Counted from the first letter of the stretch, positions 51,398-61,084 are shown. The stretch: 64,000 bases of DNA from Streptomyces sp. SM10 (GCF_002910915.1 NZ_NEUF01000153.1:414-64413); one strand, 5' to 3'. Translations and numbers: made by a program. Notes: generated by a model not told the origin, from the letters alone.

Positions 51398-53404
51398 TCA
51401 GGCCCCCTTACCGCTGCCGCTGCCGGCAGCGGTGGCGAAGGGGTCGCCGTACACGTACCGCCCCAGGGCGGTGAGCGGGAAGACCTGCCGGTAGAGGTGG
51501 TAGTTGATCGAGAAGTCCCAGGGGAAGCCCGTGCCGGTGAAGTGCGGCTCGTCCCAGGAGCCGTCCGCCTGCTGGGTCTCCGCGAGCCAGGCGACGCCCC
51601 GCTCCACGGACCTGCTCTCCCGCTCCCCCGCCGCCAGGAGCGCGAGCAGCGCCCATGCCGTCTGGGAGGCCGTCGAGCTGCCGTGCCCGATCCACTTCTC
51701 CTCGCGGTAGGAGCGCAGGTCCTCGCCCCAGCCCCCGTCGTCGTTCTGGACGGACTTCAGCCAGTCGCAGGCCCGTCTCACCGAGGGATGCGCGGCGGGC
51801 AGCCCGGCCGCGATCAGCGCGGGCACCACAGAGCCCGTTCCGTAGATGTAGTTGACGCCCCAGCGGCCGAACCAGGCCCCTGTGGCCTCCTGTTCGGCGA
51901 GCAGCCAGTCGACGCCCCGGCGGGTACGGGGGTCGCTCGACCGGCCCTCGACGGCGAGCATCTCCACCACGTGTCCGGTGACGTCGGCCGACGGCGGGTC
52001 GATGACCTCACCGAAGTCACAGAACGGCAGCCGGTTGGGGAAGGGGCTGGTGTTGTCCGCGTCGAAGGCTCCCCAGGCGCCGTCGCGCGACTGCATGCCG
52101 AGACTCCAGCGCACCCCTCGCTCGATGGCCGCCTCGATCCTCGCGGGGTCGGGGTGGCGGACGCGGCGCAGTGCCAGGACGACTTCGGCGGTGTCGTCGA
52201 TGTCGGGGTAGTTGCTGTTGTGGAACTCGAACGCCCAGCCACCCGGGGCGAGTTCGGGCCTGCGTACCGACCAGTCCCCGGGCCGTACGATCTCCTCACC
52301 GAGCATCCAGTCGGCTGCCCTCACGAGCGCCGGGTGGTCGGGGCTCACCCCCGCGTCGGCGAGGGCGATGGTGGCGAGGCAGGTGTCCCAGACCGGTGAC
52401 TGGCAGGCCTCGACCATGCGGGCGCCGTCCTCGCGCCACACGGTGAACCGGTCGAGCGACTCGAGTCCGGCCCGCATGACCGGGTGGTCGAGGTCGTAGC
52501 CCAGCAGGTGCAGGGCGATGACGGAGTACACGGCGGGCGGCTGGATCCCGCCCCAGCAGCCGTCGTTCTCCTGGCGCTCGATGATCCAGCGGGCGGCCGC
52601 GTTCATGGCCATGCCGCGCAGCCGGCGCGGAGCCACCTTGTGATAGAGGTGCAGCGCCTTGTCGAGCCGCTGGAAGACTCCGTCCCAACTGTTCGCGGAG
52701 GCGGTGGGTTTGGGCGGATTGGGGCACGTCGGATCGGTGTGCAGTTCGTCGAGGGCGAAGGGGGCCGGGCGCACGGGCCGCTTCGCGGACACGATGGTGA
52801 GCGGCACGATGGTCTGGCGGGCCCAGCAGCCGAAGTCGTAGATGTTGAGCGGGACCCACTTCGGGAAGAACATCAGCTCGGGCGGGAGTTCCGGCAGGTC
52901 GTCCCACTTCCACCAGCCGAAGAGCGCGAGCCAGATCCGGGTGAAGACCCGGGACTCCGCGATGCCGCCCTGTTCCCTGACCCAGCCTGCGGCCCGGATC
53001 ATGTGGGGGTCGCTCGGCCGGTCCCCGGCCAGCCGCAGGGCGACGTAGGCCTCGATGGTGGCGGAGAGGTCGGGCGGTCCTTCGTAGAAGGTGTTCCAGG
53101 TGCCGTCGCCGAGCTGTTCGCCCCGGATGAAGCGGGCGGCGGCCTTGACGGTGTCCGGGTCCTGGATGCCGAGGAACTGACGGAGCAGCAGGTCCTCCGC
53201 GTCCATGGTGACGTTGGTGGCGAGGTCGCCCTTCCACCAGCCCTGCTCGTCCTGTCTGCCGAGGAGGTGCTCCACCGAGCGTTCCGCGGCCAGCCGCGCG
53301 ACGGCGAACATGTCGTCCGCGGCGGTGATTGATTCGGTCGGATCGCTGGCCGAGGCTGCGCGGAGGTTCGCGGCCCCGGTGCTTCCGTCGGTCGTCGCTG
53401 TCAT
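51398..53404 (-). CDS. shc: Squalene-hopene cyclase
   Basis: A 668-residue terpene cyclase with repeated QW motifs (QDEQGWWKGDL, QENDGCWGG, QSRDGAWGAFDAD, QNDDGGWGED, QQADGSWDEP). The catalytic DxDD motif is in NYPDIDDTAEVVL. It folds squalene to hopene on the membrane surface. ATG 53404 has a GGGGAAG SD. The polyprenyl synthase gene lies 104 bases upstream on the same strand. Confidence 0.97.
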   Translation of the reverse strand: MTATTDGSTGAANLRAASASDPTESITAADDMFAVARLAAERSVEHLLGRQDEQGWWKGDLATNVTMDAEDLLLRQFLGIQDPDTVKAAARFIRGEQLGDGTWNTFYEGPPDLSATIEAYVALRLAGDRPSDPHMIRAAGWVREQGGIAESRVFTRIWLALFGWWKWDDLPELPPELMFFPKWVPLNIYDFGCWARQTIVPLTIVSAKRPVRPAPFALDELHTDPTCPNPPKPTASANSWDGVFQRLDKALHLYHKVAPRRLRGMAMNAAARWIIERQENDGCWGGIQPPAVYSVIALHLLGYDLDHPVMRAGLESLDRFTVWREDGARMVEACQSPVWDTCLATIALADAGVSPDHPALVRAADWMLGEEIVRPGDWSVRRPELAPGGWAFEFHNSNYPDIDDTAEVVLALRRVRHPDPARIEAAIERGVRWSLGMQSRDGAWGAFDADNTSPFPNRLPFCDFGEVIDPPSADVTGHVVEMLAVEGRSSDPRTRRGVDWLLAEQEATGAWFGRWGVNYIYGTGSVVPALIAAGLPAAHPSVRRACDWLKSVQNDDGGWGEDLRSYREEKWIGHGSSTASQTAWALLALLAAGERESRSVERGVAWLAETQQADGSWDEPHFTGTGFPWDFSINYHLYRQVFPLTALGRYVYGDPFATAAGSGSGKGA

Positions 53405-53508
53405 GGCTTCCCCTTCGTGCAGTCTTGTCCTCTGCTGTGCTGGGGTCTCCGTCGGCGGGCGCCCCGTGGGGCGCCCGCCGGCGACTGCGAGTCATATCTG
53501 GATGGTGA

Positions 53509-54612
53509 TCATCTCTTTCGTACGACCACGAAGTCGGCGAGCTCGGTGAGCTGCGCCCGCACTCGTTCCGGCATGTCGACGCCGTGCAGCGCCTCGATGG
53601 CTACCGCGTGCTGACGGCGGGCTTCCTGGGCGGTCCACTCGCGGCCGCCCGCCTCCTCGATGAGCGCCGCACGCGCGGCGAACTCCTCTTCGGAGAAGCT
53701 GTCGAAGTCGCTGCTCTTGGCGTCGGCGGCGAGCAGCTCGCCCAGACGCTCCGAGGCGGGCCCGCCCGCGGCGAGCGCGGCAACGACGGGCAGGGACTTC
53801 TTGCGCTGGCGCAGGTCGCTCCAGGTCTGCTTGCCCGTGGACTCCGGGTCGCCCCAGATGCCGAGCAGGTCGTCGACCGCCTGGAAGGCGAGGCCGAGGT
53901 GGTAGCCGTACGCCTCCAGGGTGTCGGCGGTACGGTCGTCGGCTCCGCCGAGCACGGCGCCGATGGAGACGGCGCAGGCGAGCAGGGCGCCCGTCTTGTT
54001 GCCCTCCATCTCCAGGCACTCCTCGACGGTGACCCGCTCGCGGTGCTCGTAGGAGATGTCCTGGGCCTGGCCGTCGATCAGCTTACGGCTGGCCGTGGTC
54101 AGCCGACGGGCCGCCCGGCCGGCCTCGACCGTGCCGAGTTCCAGCAGGATCTCGTTGGCCAGCGCGAAGAGCGCGTCGCCGACGAGGATCGCCTGCGCGG
54201 GGCCGTGCACCTTCCATACGGTGTCGCGGTGACGGCGCTGCTCGTCGCCGTCCATCAGGTCGTCGTGCAGCAGCGAGAAGTTGTGCACGAGTTCGACGGC
54301 CACGGCGCCGGGGATGCCGGCCTCCGCCGGGGCTCCCGCCGCTTCCGCGGACAGCAGGGCCAGCGCCGGACGCACGGCCTTGCCGCCGTCGCCGTCGGCA
54401 GGCCGGCCCTGGGCGTCGATCCAGCCGAAGTGGTAGGCCGCGACGGTGTCCATGGGCGGCGCCAGCCGGGCCACGGCAGCTCGCAGCACCGGCGCTGACA
54501 GGGCCCTTCCGCGCTCCAGAAGCGCGGTGACGTCCGTGGTCTCCACCACGGTGTCGTAAGCCGGATTCGCCGGGGTCACAGACTCTCCTCTTGTTCCGGT
54601 GGTACTGCTCAT
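53509..54612 (-). CDS. Polyprenyl (farnesyl) diphosphate synthase
   Basis: A 367-residue trans-isoprenyl diphosphate synthase. The first Asp-rich motif is LLHDDLMDGDEQRR and the second is FQAVDDLLGIWGDPE. KAVRPALALLSAEAAG marks the substrate Lys/Arg. In hopanoid operons it makes farnesyl diphosphate for squalene synthesis. The real start is ATG 54612, four bases overlapping the hpnE stop and preceded by GGAGG; the frame continues upstream without meaning. Confidence 0.93.
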   Translation of the reverse strand: MSSTTGTRGESVTPANPAYDTVVETTDVTALLERGRALSAPVLRAAVARLAPPMDTVAAYHFGWIDAQGRPADGDGGKAVRPALALLSAEAAGAPAEAGIPGAVAVELVHNFSLLHDDLMDGDEQRRHRDTVWKVHGPAQAILVGDALFALANEILLELGTVEAGRAARRLTTASRKLIDGQAQDISYEHRERVTVEECLEMEGNKTGALLACAVSIGAVLGGADDRTADTLEAYGYHLGLAFQAVDDLLGIWGDPESTGKQTWSDLRQRKKSLPVVAALAAGGPASERLGELLAADAKSSDFDSFSEEEFAARAALIEEAGGREWTAQEARRQHAVAIEALHGVDMPERVRAQLTELADFVVVRKR

Positions 54613-55997
54613 GCCGCCTCCTGCAGCGGATGTTCGTGGGGCCGGCCGAGGGCCTGGAGCGCGGCGTCCGCGGCACTGAAGCCGCTGCGGACGGCGCCCT
54701 CCATGGTGGCGGGCCAGCCGGTGGCGGTCCATGCTCCCGCCAGGTGGAGCCCGGGCGCGCGGGTGTGCGTGCCCGGCCTCAGGCGTGCCACGCCGGGCAT
54801 GGGCGCGAAGGTCGCGGTGCGTTCCCGGGTGACGAAGAAGTCGCGGATCCCGGCACCTCGCGCCGCCGGGAGGAGCCGTTCGAGCTCGGGTACGTAGCGC
54901 TTGCGCAGCTCGGCGACGGGCAGGTCGATCTCGTCCTGCGCCGCGGACTGGGAGACGGCGAGGTACTGGCCGCCGCCCTGGAGGCCGGAGGACGCCGTAC
55001 GGTCGAAGACCCACTGGACGGGTGAGCCGAGGGCGGCGAAGAACGGCCTGCGCAGCACCGTGCGGTCGTAGACTACGTGCACGTTCAGGATCGGTGCGTC
55101 GGTGAGGTCGAGCAGCCGGCCGGGGTCGTCGAGCGCGCCTTCGGGCAGCAGCCGGTGCGTCTCCCCCTGCGGTACGGCGAGGACGACGGTGTCGGCCTCG
55201 ATCCGCTCGCCGTCGGTCCCGACGGCCCAGCGCCCGTCCTCGCCACGGGTGAGGGAGGTCGCCCGGGTTCGCAGGTGGATCCCGGCGCCGGCCGATTCGA
55301 GCGCCTTGCGGGCCAGGGTGTCGTGGAGGTCCCCGAGCGGCACCGCGGCCCAGCCGATGTCGGCGGCACCGGCTTCGGAGAGGAGCCCCGTCTTGAAGAC
55401 CTTCGCGGCCAGCGCCATGGAGGCGTTCGGCGCGGTGGCGTTGAGCGTGGCCACTCCGACGAGGTCCCAGAGTGCCTCGATGGTGCGCTGCGACTGCCCG
55501 TGGCGCCTGAGCCAGGTGGCGAAGTCGATGCCGTCGAGCGCGGGGTCGGCGGGGTCGAGCCGGCCCAGGGCCAGGGCGGCGCGGGCGACGCCCGCCTTGT
55601 CCGCGAGCGAGAGGTGCGGGTAGGCGGCGAGTCCGCCGGCGAGGTGCAGGGGTACGGGCAGCGCGGTGCGGCGCAGCCGGCCCAGCCTCGGCCCGGCGGG
55701 CCGCCCCACGTCCAGCACGGGGACGTCGAGGCGGTCCTGGAGAGGGGCCAGGTGAGCCCCCTCGATCCGGTCCAGGAACCAGCGGTAGCCCGTGCAGCAG
55801 CGGAGGTAGACGTGCTGGCCGTTGTCGACGGAGAGGTCGCCGCGCCGGAAGGAGAAGGCGAGCCCGCCGAGCCGGGGGCGCCCTTCGAGCAGGGTGACGC
55901 CCAGCCCCGCGTCGGCGAGCCGCAGTGCCGCGGTGACGCCCGCGAGGCCGCCGCCGATGACCACGGCGCGGGAGGAACGAGGGCTCCGGCCGCTCAT
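54609..55997 (-). CDS. hpnE: Squalene-associated FAD amine oxidase HpnE
   Basis: A 462-residue FAD protein. The N-terminal dinucleotide motif VVIGGGLAGVTAALRLADAG and GRPRLGGLAFSF precede DNGQHVYLRCC, while LHLAGAWTATGWPATMEGAV closes the FAD fold. HpnE reduces hydroxysqualene to squalene, the third step of the HpnCDE route. It is translationally coupled on both sides (ATGA with the small upstream gene and with the prenyl synthase gene). Confidence 0.94.
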   Translation of the reverse strand: MSGRSPRSSRAVVIGGGLAGVTAALRLADAGLGVTLLEGRPRLGGLAFSFRRGDLSVDNGQHVYLRCCTGYRWFLDRIEGAHLAPLQDRLDVPVLDVGRPAGPRLGRLRRTALPVPLHLAGGLAAYPHLSLADKAGVARAALALGRLDPADPALDGIDFATWLRRHGQSQRTIEALWDLVGVATLNATAPNASMALAAKVFKTGLLSEAGAADIGWAAVPLGDLHDTLARKALESAGAGIHLRTRATSLTRGEDGRWAVGTDGERIEADTVVLAVPQGETHRLLPEGALDDPGRLLDLTDAPILNVHVVYDRTVLRRPFFAALGSPVQWVFDRTASSGLQGGGQYLAVSQSAAQDEIDLPVAELRKRYVPELERLLPAARGAGIRDFFVTRERTATFAPMPGVARLRPGTHTRAPGLHLAGAWTATGWPATMEGAVRSGFSAADAALQALGRPHEHPLQEAA

Positions 55998-56107
55998 GCC
56001 CGCTCCCTTCGCCGTGTCGCCGCGGTCTCCACTTCACGCCGCGTCGCAGACTGGGACGCACCGAGGACCCCGGGGGTTGCCCGCCCCGCGCGGATCGGAC
56101 GCGTCAT
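55994..56107 (-). CDS. 37-residue DUF6380-like small protein
   Basis: A very small gene linking hpnD to hpnE. Its ATG overlaps the hpnD stop (TGATG) and its stop overlaps the hpnE ATG (ATGA), and GGGGGAGGG precedes the start. The product is basic and Arg/Thr/Ala-rich (MTRPIRAGRATPGVLG and onward). Coupling on both sides argues for a translated gene or a coupling device between hpnD and hpnE. I recall a similar small ORF (DUF6380) at the same position in other Streptomyces. Confidence 0.6.
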   Translation of the reverse strand: MTRPIRAGRATPGVLGASQSATRREVETAATRRRERA

Positions 56108-57060
56108 CAGACCCTCCCCCTGGCAGTCCGGCGCGAGATGTACCGGGCGTCGAGCCCGGACAGCCCGCGCACCGCAACGTACGCCTTCTCGTGGCCGGGC
56201 AGCGAGACCCTGCCGCGCAGGACCGCCTCGGGATCGCGTTCGATCCGGTCCAGGAGCCGGCGGTAGATGCCGGCCATGGCCGCCACGCAGGCACCGCTGC
56301 GCCGGTCCAGCATGGGCAGCAGCCGGTAGCCCTCGGCGAAGAGGGCCCGGGCGCGCCGGACCTCGAAGTGCACCAGGCCGGCGAAGTCGGACCCGGGGGG
56401 CGGCGTGGCCCGCTGAAAGCCGGCGGAGCAGCCGAACTTCGCGAGGTCGTCGGCGGGCAGGTAGGTGCGCCCGTTGCCCGCGTCCTCGCGGACGTCACGC
56501 AGGATGTTGGTGAGCTGGAGTGCGAGGCCGAGGGTGTCGGCGTACTCCGCGGCCCGTTCCGCGCCTGGTGCTCCCGCTTCCGTCCCGAAGACACCGAGGC
56601 TGAGGCGTCCGATGGCACCGGCGACGCACCGGCAGTACGTCTTCAGGTCGTCCCAGGTCTCGTAGGTCGCGCCGCGGACATCCATCAGGACGCCGTCGAT
56701 GAGCTCGTCCAGGCCGCCGAGCGGCAGCGGGAAGCGGTGGGCGGCGTCGGCGAGCGCGACCGCGACCGGGTCGGTGTCGTCCTCGTCGACCGCGCCGTCA
56801 CTGATCCGGCCGAGCAGCTTCCGGGTGTCCTCCAGCCGGGCGTGCTTGGTCGCGGGATCCAGCTCGCCGTCGCCGATGTCGTCGACACGACGGGAGAAGG
56901 CGTACAGCGCCGACATGGCCTGCCGCTTCTCGTACGGCAGCAGCCGGATGCCGTACGCGAAATTGCGGGCCTGCTGTCCGGTGACGGCCTCGCAGTAGCT
57001 GTATGCGGCCTGTACCGGTGCCGACATGTACGTCGTCTGTCCCTCCACGGTCCGGCTCAC
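56107..57060 (-). CDS. hpnD: Presqualene diphosphate synthase HpnD
   Basis: A 317-residue squalene/phytoene synthase-family enzyme. Conserved blocks are SALYAFSRRVDDIGDGEL (first Asp motif), YCRCVAGAIGRLSLGVFG and LTNILRDVREDAGNGRTYLP (second Asp motif). HpnD joins two FPP to presqualene diphosphate. The GTG start overlaps the hpnC stop (GTGA). Confidence 0.94.
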   Translation of the reverse strand: MSRTVEGQTTYMSAPVQAAYSYCEAVTGQQARNFAYGIRLLPYEKRQAMSALYAFSRRVDDIGDGELDPATKHARLEDTRKLLGRISDGAVDEDDTDPVAVALADAAHRFPLPLGGLDELIDGVLMDVRGATYETWDDLKTYCRCVAGAIGRLSLGVFGTEAGAPGAERAAEYADTLGLALQLTNILRDVREDAGNGRTYLPADDLAKFGCSAGFQRATPPPGSDFAGLVHFEVRRARALFAEGYRLLPMLDRRSGACVAAMAGIYRRLLDRIERDPEAVLRGRVSLPGHEKAYVAVRGLSGLDARYISRRTARGRV

Positions 57061-57977
57061 CCCTCTCTGTGCGCTCTTCGCAGGACGTCTCCCACTTCGC
57101 GCAGCAGTCTGGGCGCGGTGGGCTTGGGCGGTCCGGGCAGTACGTCGAAACCGGCGGCCGAGACCGCGCCGAGGGCGGCTCGTCCTCCGCCGACGAATCC
57201 GGCGAGCAGCAGCCTCAGGCGGCCTCGGACACTGCCCACCAGGGGGATGCCCTCGTCGAGCAGGTCGCGGGCGCGCTCCGCCTCGAACGCGATCAGCGAT
57301 CGCACCGCCGAGCCGGCTGACGGGGCGGCCAGGTCGGATTCGCCGACGTGGAACCGGGCCATGTCCTCGGCGGGAAGATAGATCCGGTCGCGGCCGAGGT
57401 CCTCGGCAACGTCCTGGAGGTGCTCGGCGATCTGCAGTGCGGTGCAGACGGCGTCCGAGCGGCGGATCCGTTCGGGGCTCGCGGTGCCGGTGATCTGCAG
57501 GACGAGGCGGCCGACGGGGTTGGCGGAGAGCTCGCAGTAGGCCAGTAGCTCCCCGTAGGTCCCGTAGCGGCGGACCTTCTGGTCCTGTCGGTTGGCCTCG
57601 ACGAGCCCGAGGAAGGGCTCGGGGGTGAGCGCGCAGCGCCGCACGGTGGGGCGCAGTCCACGCATCAGGGGGTGGCGGGGGCCGTCGCCCGTGGCCGAGA
57701 AGACGCGGTGCAGATCGGCTTCGAGGGCGTCCAGCAGGGCGAGCCGATCGTCGGTCTGCCCGGGTTCGAGGCCGAGGTGGCGGGCGTCGGCGCCGCCGGG
57801 GACCAGGTCGCCGTCACCGATGTCGTCGACCAGACGGGCGAATCCGTAGACGGCCATCAGGTCGTCGCGCCAGGCGCGGGGCAGGAAGAACGGCGCCACG
57901 GGGAAGTTCTCGTCGGCGGCCTTGCCGAGGGTGGCGGTCGTGGCGGCGTCGGCGGACGCCTGCTGGGTGCGGGTCAC
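57057..57977 (-). CDS. hpnC: Hydroxysqualene synthase HpnC
   Basis: A 306-residue paralogue of HpnD. The blocks are VYGFARLVDDIGDGDLV and IAEHLQDVAEDLGRDRIYLP, with YCELSANPVGRLVLQ in between. HpnC hydrolyses presqualene diphosphate to hydroxysqualene. It is the first gene of the operon. The 370-bp stretch upstream contains its promoter, and nothing more specific was found there. Confidence 0.94.
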   Translation of the reverse strand: MTRTQQASADAATTATLGKAADENFPVAPFFLPRAWRDDLMAVYGFARLVDDIGDGDLVPGGADARHLGLEPGQTDDRLALLDALEADLHRVFSATGDGPRHPLMRGLRPTVRRCALTPEPFLGLVEANRQDQKVRRYGTYGELLAYCELSANPVGRLVLQITGTASPERIRRSDAVCTALQIAEHLQDVAEDLGRDRIYLPAEDMARFHVGESDLAAPSAGSAVRSLIAFEAERARDLLDEGIPLVGSVRGRLRLLLAGFVGGGRAALGAVSAAGFDVLPGPPKPTAPRLLREVGDVLRRAHREG

Positions 57978-58351
57978 TGCGTACCGCCTGACGTGGGGAC
58001 GGCGAAACCACGTCGGAGCTGGAGATTTTCCATCATTGCCGTCATATCTCCCGTTCTACACTGCCGACCCAAAACATCCCTTTTCGGACACGCCGCCCAT
58101 CCGGCCGAGTGCGACATGCACACAACGGGCGATATGTCGGGGCGTATCACCCCACAGTGCCGCGAATCAGTACCGTGCCAGCTTACGTTGTACAGCTCAC
58201 AGAGCCGCGCCGGGGTGCAGCACGCCCTGGTGCAACATTCCGGCCGCCGTCAACCTTCCCCGGACTCCGGTCGATTGACGTCATCCGCCGGGAGGAGATC
58301 CCCCGGGCAGGCTGTGCGTGCCCTTCGCCGCGGCCGGCCGCGCACCGCAAG
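57978..58351. other. Intergenic region upstream of the hopanoid operon
   Basis: This 374-bp stretch separates hpnC from the terminator of the exporter unit. The hopanoid promoter must lie here on the minus strand; on that strand TTGGGT and AGATATGAC near 58,040-58,070 form a weak candidate. It is locally AT-richer than the genes. No tRNA, repeat or riboswitch was recognised. Confidence 0.45.
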
Positions 58352-58381
58352 GGCCCCCGCCGCTGTGCTCCGGCGGGGGCC
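58352..58381 (-). terminator. Hairpin terminator of the exporter/glycolipid operon
   Basis: GGCCCCCGCCG (58352-58362) and CGGCGGGGGCC (58371-58381) form a perfect 11-bp GC stem with an 8-base loop, 14 bases past the stop of the ABC ATPase gene. Confidence 0.75.
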
Positions 58382-58395
58382 ACACGGACGCGGCG

Positions 58396-59181
58396 TTACT
58401 TGCCGGTCTCCCGCTCGTAGGCCTTGAGCACCTCTTCGGTGGGGCCGTCCATCAGGAGCTCGCCCCTTTCGAGCCACAGCACCCGGTCGCAGGTGTCCCG
58501 GATGGTCTTGTTGTTGTGGCTGACCAGGAACACGGTCCCGGCCTCCTTGCGCAGCTCGCGGATCCGCTCCTCGGAGCGGACCCGGAACTTGCGGTCACCG
58601 GTGGCCAGCGCCTCGTCGATCATGAGGACGTCGTGGTTCTTGGCGGCCGCGATCGAGAAGCGCAGACGGGCCGCCATGCCGGACGAGTACGTCCGCATGG
58701 GCAGCGTGATGAAGTCGCCCTTCTCGTTGATCCCGGAGAAGTCCACGATGTCCTGGTACCGCGCGCGGATCTCCTCGCGACTCATGCCCATCGCGAGCCC
58801 GCCGAGCACGACGTTGCGCTCCCCGGTCAGGTCGCTCATCAGCGCGGCGTTGACGCCGAGCAACGACGGCTGGCCGTCCGTGTACACCTTGCCGTGCTCG
58901 GTCGGCAGCAGACCGGCGATGGCGCGCAGCAGGGTCGACTTGCCGGAACCGTTGGTGCCGATGAGGCCGATCGCCTGGCCGCGGTAGGCGGTGAAGGAGA
59001 CCCCCCGCACCGCGTGCACCTTGCGCACACCACGGGGCTCGCCCTTGCCGCGGCGCATGATCCGGCTCAGAGCGGCGGTGGCGCTGCCCTTGCCCCCGCC
59101 GGTGCCGTTGACCCGGTACACGATGTGCACGTCGTCCGCGATCACGGTGGGGATGTGTCCCTGGGACGTTTCCTCAGCCAC
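58396..59181 (-). CDS. ABC transporter ATP-binding protein (TagH/Wzt-like)
   Basis: A 261-residue ATPase. Walker A is GTNGSGKST, the signature TYSSGMAARLRFS and Walker B VLMIDEALATGD, with the H-loop in LVSHNNKTI. The order and the SSGM signature are typical of polysaccharide or teichoic-acid exporters. It is paired with the permease gene, which overlaps by 8 bases. It lacks the long C-terminal glycan-binding domain of Wzt. It would energise export of the product of the neighbouring genes. Confidence 0.92.
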   Translation of the reverse strand: MAEETSQGHIPTVIADDVHIVYRVNGTGGGKGSATAALSRIMRRGKGEPRGVRKVHAVRGVSFTAYRGQAIGLIGTNGSGKSTLLRAIAGLLPTEHGKVYTDGQPSLLGVNAALMSDLTGERNVVLGGLAMGMSREEIRARYQDIVDFSGINEKGDFITLPMRTYSSGMAARLRFSIAAAKNHDVLMIDEALATGDRKFRVRSEERIRELRKEAGTVFLVSHNNKTIRDTCDRVLWLERGELLMDGPTEEVLKAYERETGK

Positions 59182-60103
59182 GGCCGTACCGTTCCTCTGC
59201 CTTCCAGAAGTACACGAAGCCCACGACGCCCACGACGAGCGACCAGGCGAGCCCGACGGCCCACACGTGCTGCGGCAGGTTCTCCGAGCCGTAGCCGTCG
59301 ATCAGGGCGAAGCGGACCAGGTCCATGTAGATGGCCGCCGGGTTGTACTGCAGCACGTCGGCGATCCACTGCGGCTTGTCGGCCAGCATCACGGGGATGG
59401 AGAACATGACGCCCGAGGCGTACATCCAGGTACGCATGACGAACGGCATCAGCTGGGCGAGGTCCGGGGTCTTGCTGCCCAGCCGGGCCATGACGAGCGC
59501 CAGGCCGGTGTTGAAGAGGAACTGCATGGCCAGCGCCGGGATCACGAGCAGCCAGGAGAGCCCCGGATAGCTGCCGAAGCCGATGGCCACGGCCACCAGC
59601 ACGATCATCGAGAACAACAGCTGCTGGAGCTGCTGCAGCGAGAAGGAGACGGGCAGCGAGGCCCGGGGGAAATGCAGGGCCCGGACCAGACCGAGGTTGC
59701 CCGCGATCGAGCGGACCCCTGCCATGACCGAGCTCTGGGTGAAGGTGAAGACGAAGACCCCGGTCACCAGGAACGGGATGAAGACCTCATGGCTCATGCC
59801 CCTGCTGGTGCCGAGGATCACGCCGAAGATCAGGAAGTAGACGAAGGCGTTCAGCAGCGGTGTGGCCACCTGCCACAGCTGGCCGAGCTTCGCCTGGCTG
59901 TACTGCGCGGTCAGCTTGGCCCGCGAGAACGCCAGGATGAAGTGCCGGCGGCCCCAGAGCTGCCGGATGTACGCGAACAGCCCGGGCCGGGCGCCGCTCA
60001 CGGTCAGGCCGTACTTGGCGGCCAGCCGGGACGCGCTCAGTCCCTCGTCGGCTGACGGCGGGCTGCTCAGCGCAATCCCGCCGTCGTGGGTCGTGTCACT
60101 CAC
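59174..60103 (-). CDS. ABC-2 type permease (TagG/Wzm-like)
   Basis: A 309-residue membrane protein with about six hydrophobic segments after a cytoplasmic N-terminus (LFAYIRQLWGRRHFILAF). SQAKLGQLWQVATPLLNAFVY is the family amphipathic entry helix, and the permease core continues to the C-terminus WKAEERYGRG. TagG/Wzm permeases export undecaprenol-linked glycans or teichoic acids. GTG 60103 is the probable start. The 108-bp gap to the glycosyltransferase gene shows nothing notable. Confidence 0.92.
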   Translation of the reverse strand: MSDTTHDGGIALSSPPSADEGLSASRLAAKYGLTVSGARPGLFAYIRQLWGRRHFILAFSRAKLTAQYSQAKLGQLWQVATPLLNAFVYFLIFGVILGTSRGMSHEVFIPFLVTGVFVFTFTQSSVMAGVRSIAGNLGLVRALHFPRASLPVSFSLQQLQQLLFSMIVLVAVAIGFGSYPGLSWLLVIPALAMQFLFNTGLALVMARLGSKTPDLAQLMPFVMRTWMYASGVMFSIPVMLADKPQWIADVLQYNPAAIYMDLVRFALIDGYGSENLPQHVWAVGLAWSLVVGVVGFVYFWKAEERYGRG

Positions 60104-60211
60104 AGTTAAGAACTCTCGTCTTCACGATGCGCAGCTGGTCACGGGCGCGGCCGAGGCGGACAGGATCCCCGTACGAAACGAATACGGCTCATGGTCTCAG
60201 AGGTGAGCTTC

Positions 60212-61084
60212 TCAGATCACCGGCGGCCGGCCCAGTCTGGTCAGCCGCCATACCGTACGCCACCTCATGGGGCGCCGGGGTCCGCAGGGCTTGGTCCAGC
60301 CTTCCCGGAAGCCTCCGAACCATGCTTTGAGCGCCGGCAGCGAGGGCCTGCGGATCAGCGTGAGGAGCAGCCACACCCCGACGTAGAGGGGGACCAGCGG
60401 CGCGGGCAGGTTGCGGCGGGCGAGCCAGACGCGGTTGCGCGCCACCATGCGGTGGTAGACCGCGTGCCGCGAGGGGGCGGTGGTGGGGTGGTTGAGCACC
60501 ATGTCCGCGCGGTAGTCGATCATCCAGCCGGCGTCCAGGGCACGCCAGGCGAGGTCGGTCTCCTCGTGCGCGTAGAAGAACTCGCCGGGGAGCGCGCCCG
60601 CCTCGGCGATCACCTGGCTGCGCACGGCGTTCGCCCCGCCGAGGAACGTCGTGACACGGGAGGAGCGCATCGGGTCGGAGGCGCGCAGCCGCGGCACGTG
60701 CCGCCGCTGGGTGACGCCGGTGTCCGGGTCCGCGATGCGGAAGGTGATGATCCCGAGCTCCGGGTCCGCGTCGAACGCCCGCCGGCAGAGCTCGGCGGTG
60801 TCGGTGTTCGGCAGGTACCCGTCGTCATCGAGGAAGAGGAGGACGTCCACGTCGGCTCCGGACGGGCCGAACGCCTCGATGCCGACGTTCCGCCCGCCCG
60901 GGATACCCAGATTCTCGGGCAGCTCGACGGTCCGGACGCCCGGAGGGACGTCGGGGACCGGGGCGCCGTTGCCGACGACGACCACCTCGATCCGGTCGCC
61001 GTCCTGCTTGGCGACCGAGTCGAGAAGGGCCCGCAGTTCCTCGGGACGGTTGCCCATGGTGATGATGACCGCGCCGAGTTTCAT
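60212..61084 (-). CDS. GT2-family glycosyltransferase
   Basis: A 290-residue GT-A enzyme. The N-terminus LGAVIITMGNRPEELRALL is typical, and NLGIPGGRNVGIE with VLLFLDDDGYLP carries the DxD-type metal motif. EFFYAHEETDLAWRALDAG gives the ED acceptor motif. It would transfer a sugar to the lipid or polymer made by the neighbouring phosphatidyltransferase. ATG 61084 is the start by family alignment; the SD is weak. It lies 8 bases after the upstream stop. Confidence 0.9.
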   Translation of the reverse strand: MKLGAVIITMGNRPEELRALLDSVAKQDGDRIEVVVVGNGAPVPDVPPGVRTVELPENLGIPGGRNVGIEAFGPSGADVDVLLFLDDDGYLPNTDTAELCRRAFDADPELGIITFRIADPDTGVTQRRHVPRLRASDPMRSSRVTTFLGGANAVRSQVIAEAGALPGEFFYAHEETDLAWRALDAGWMIDYRADMVLNHPTTAPSRHAVYHRMVARNRVWLARRNLPAPLVPLYVGVWLLLTLIRRPSLPALKAWFGGFREGWTKPCGPRRPMRWRTVWRLTRLGRPPVI

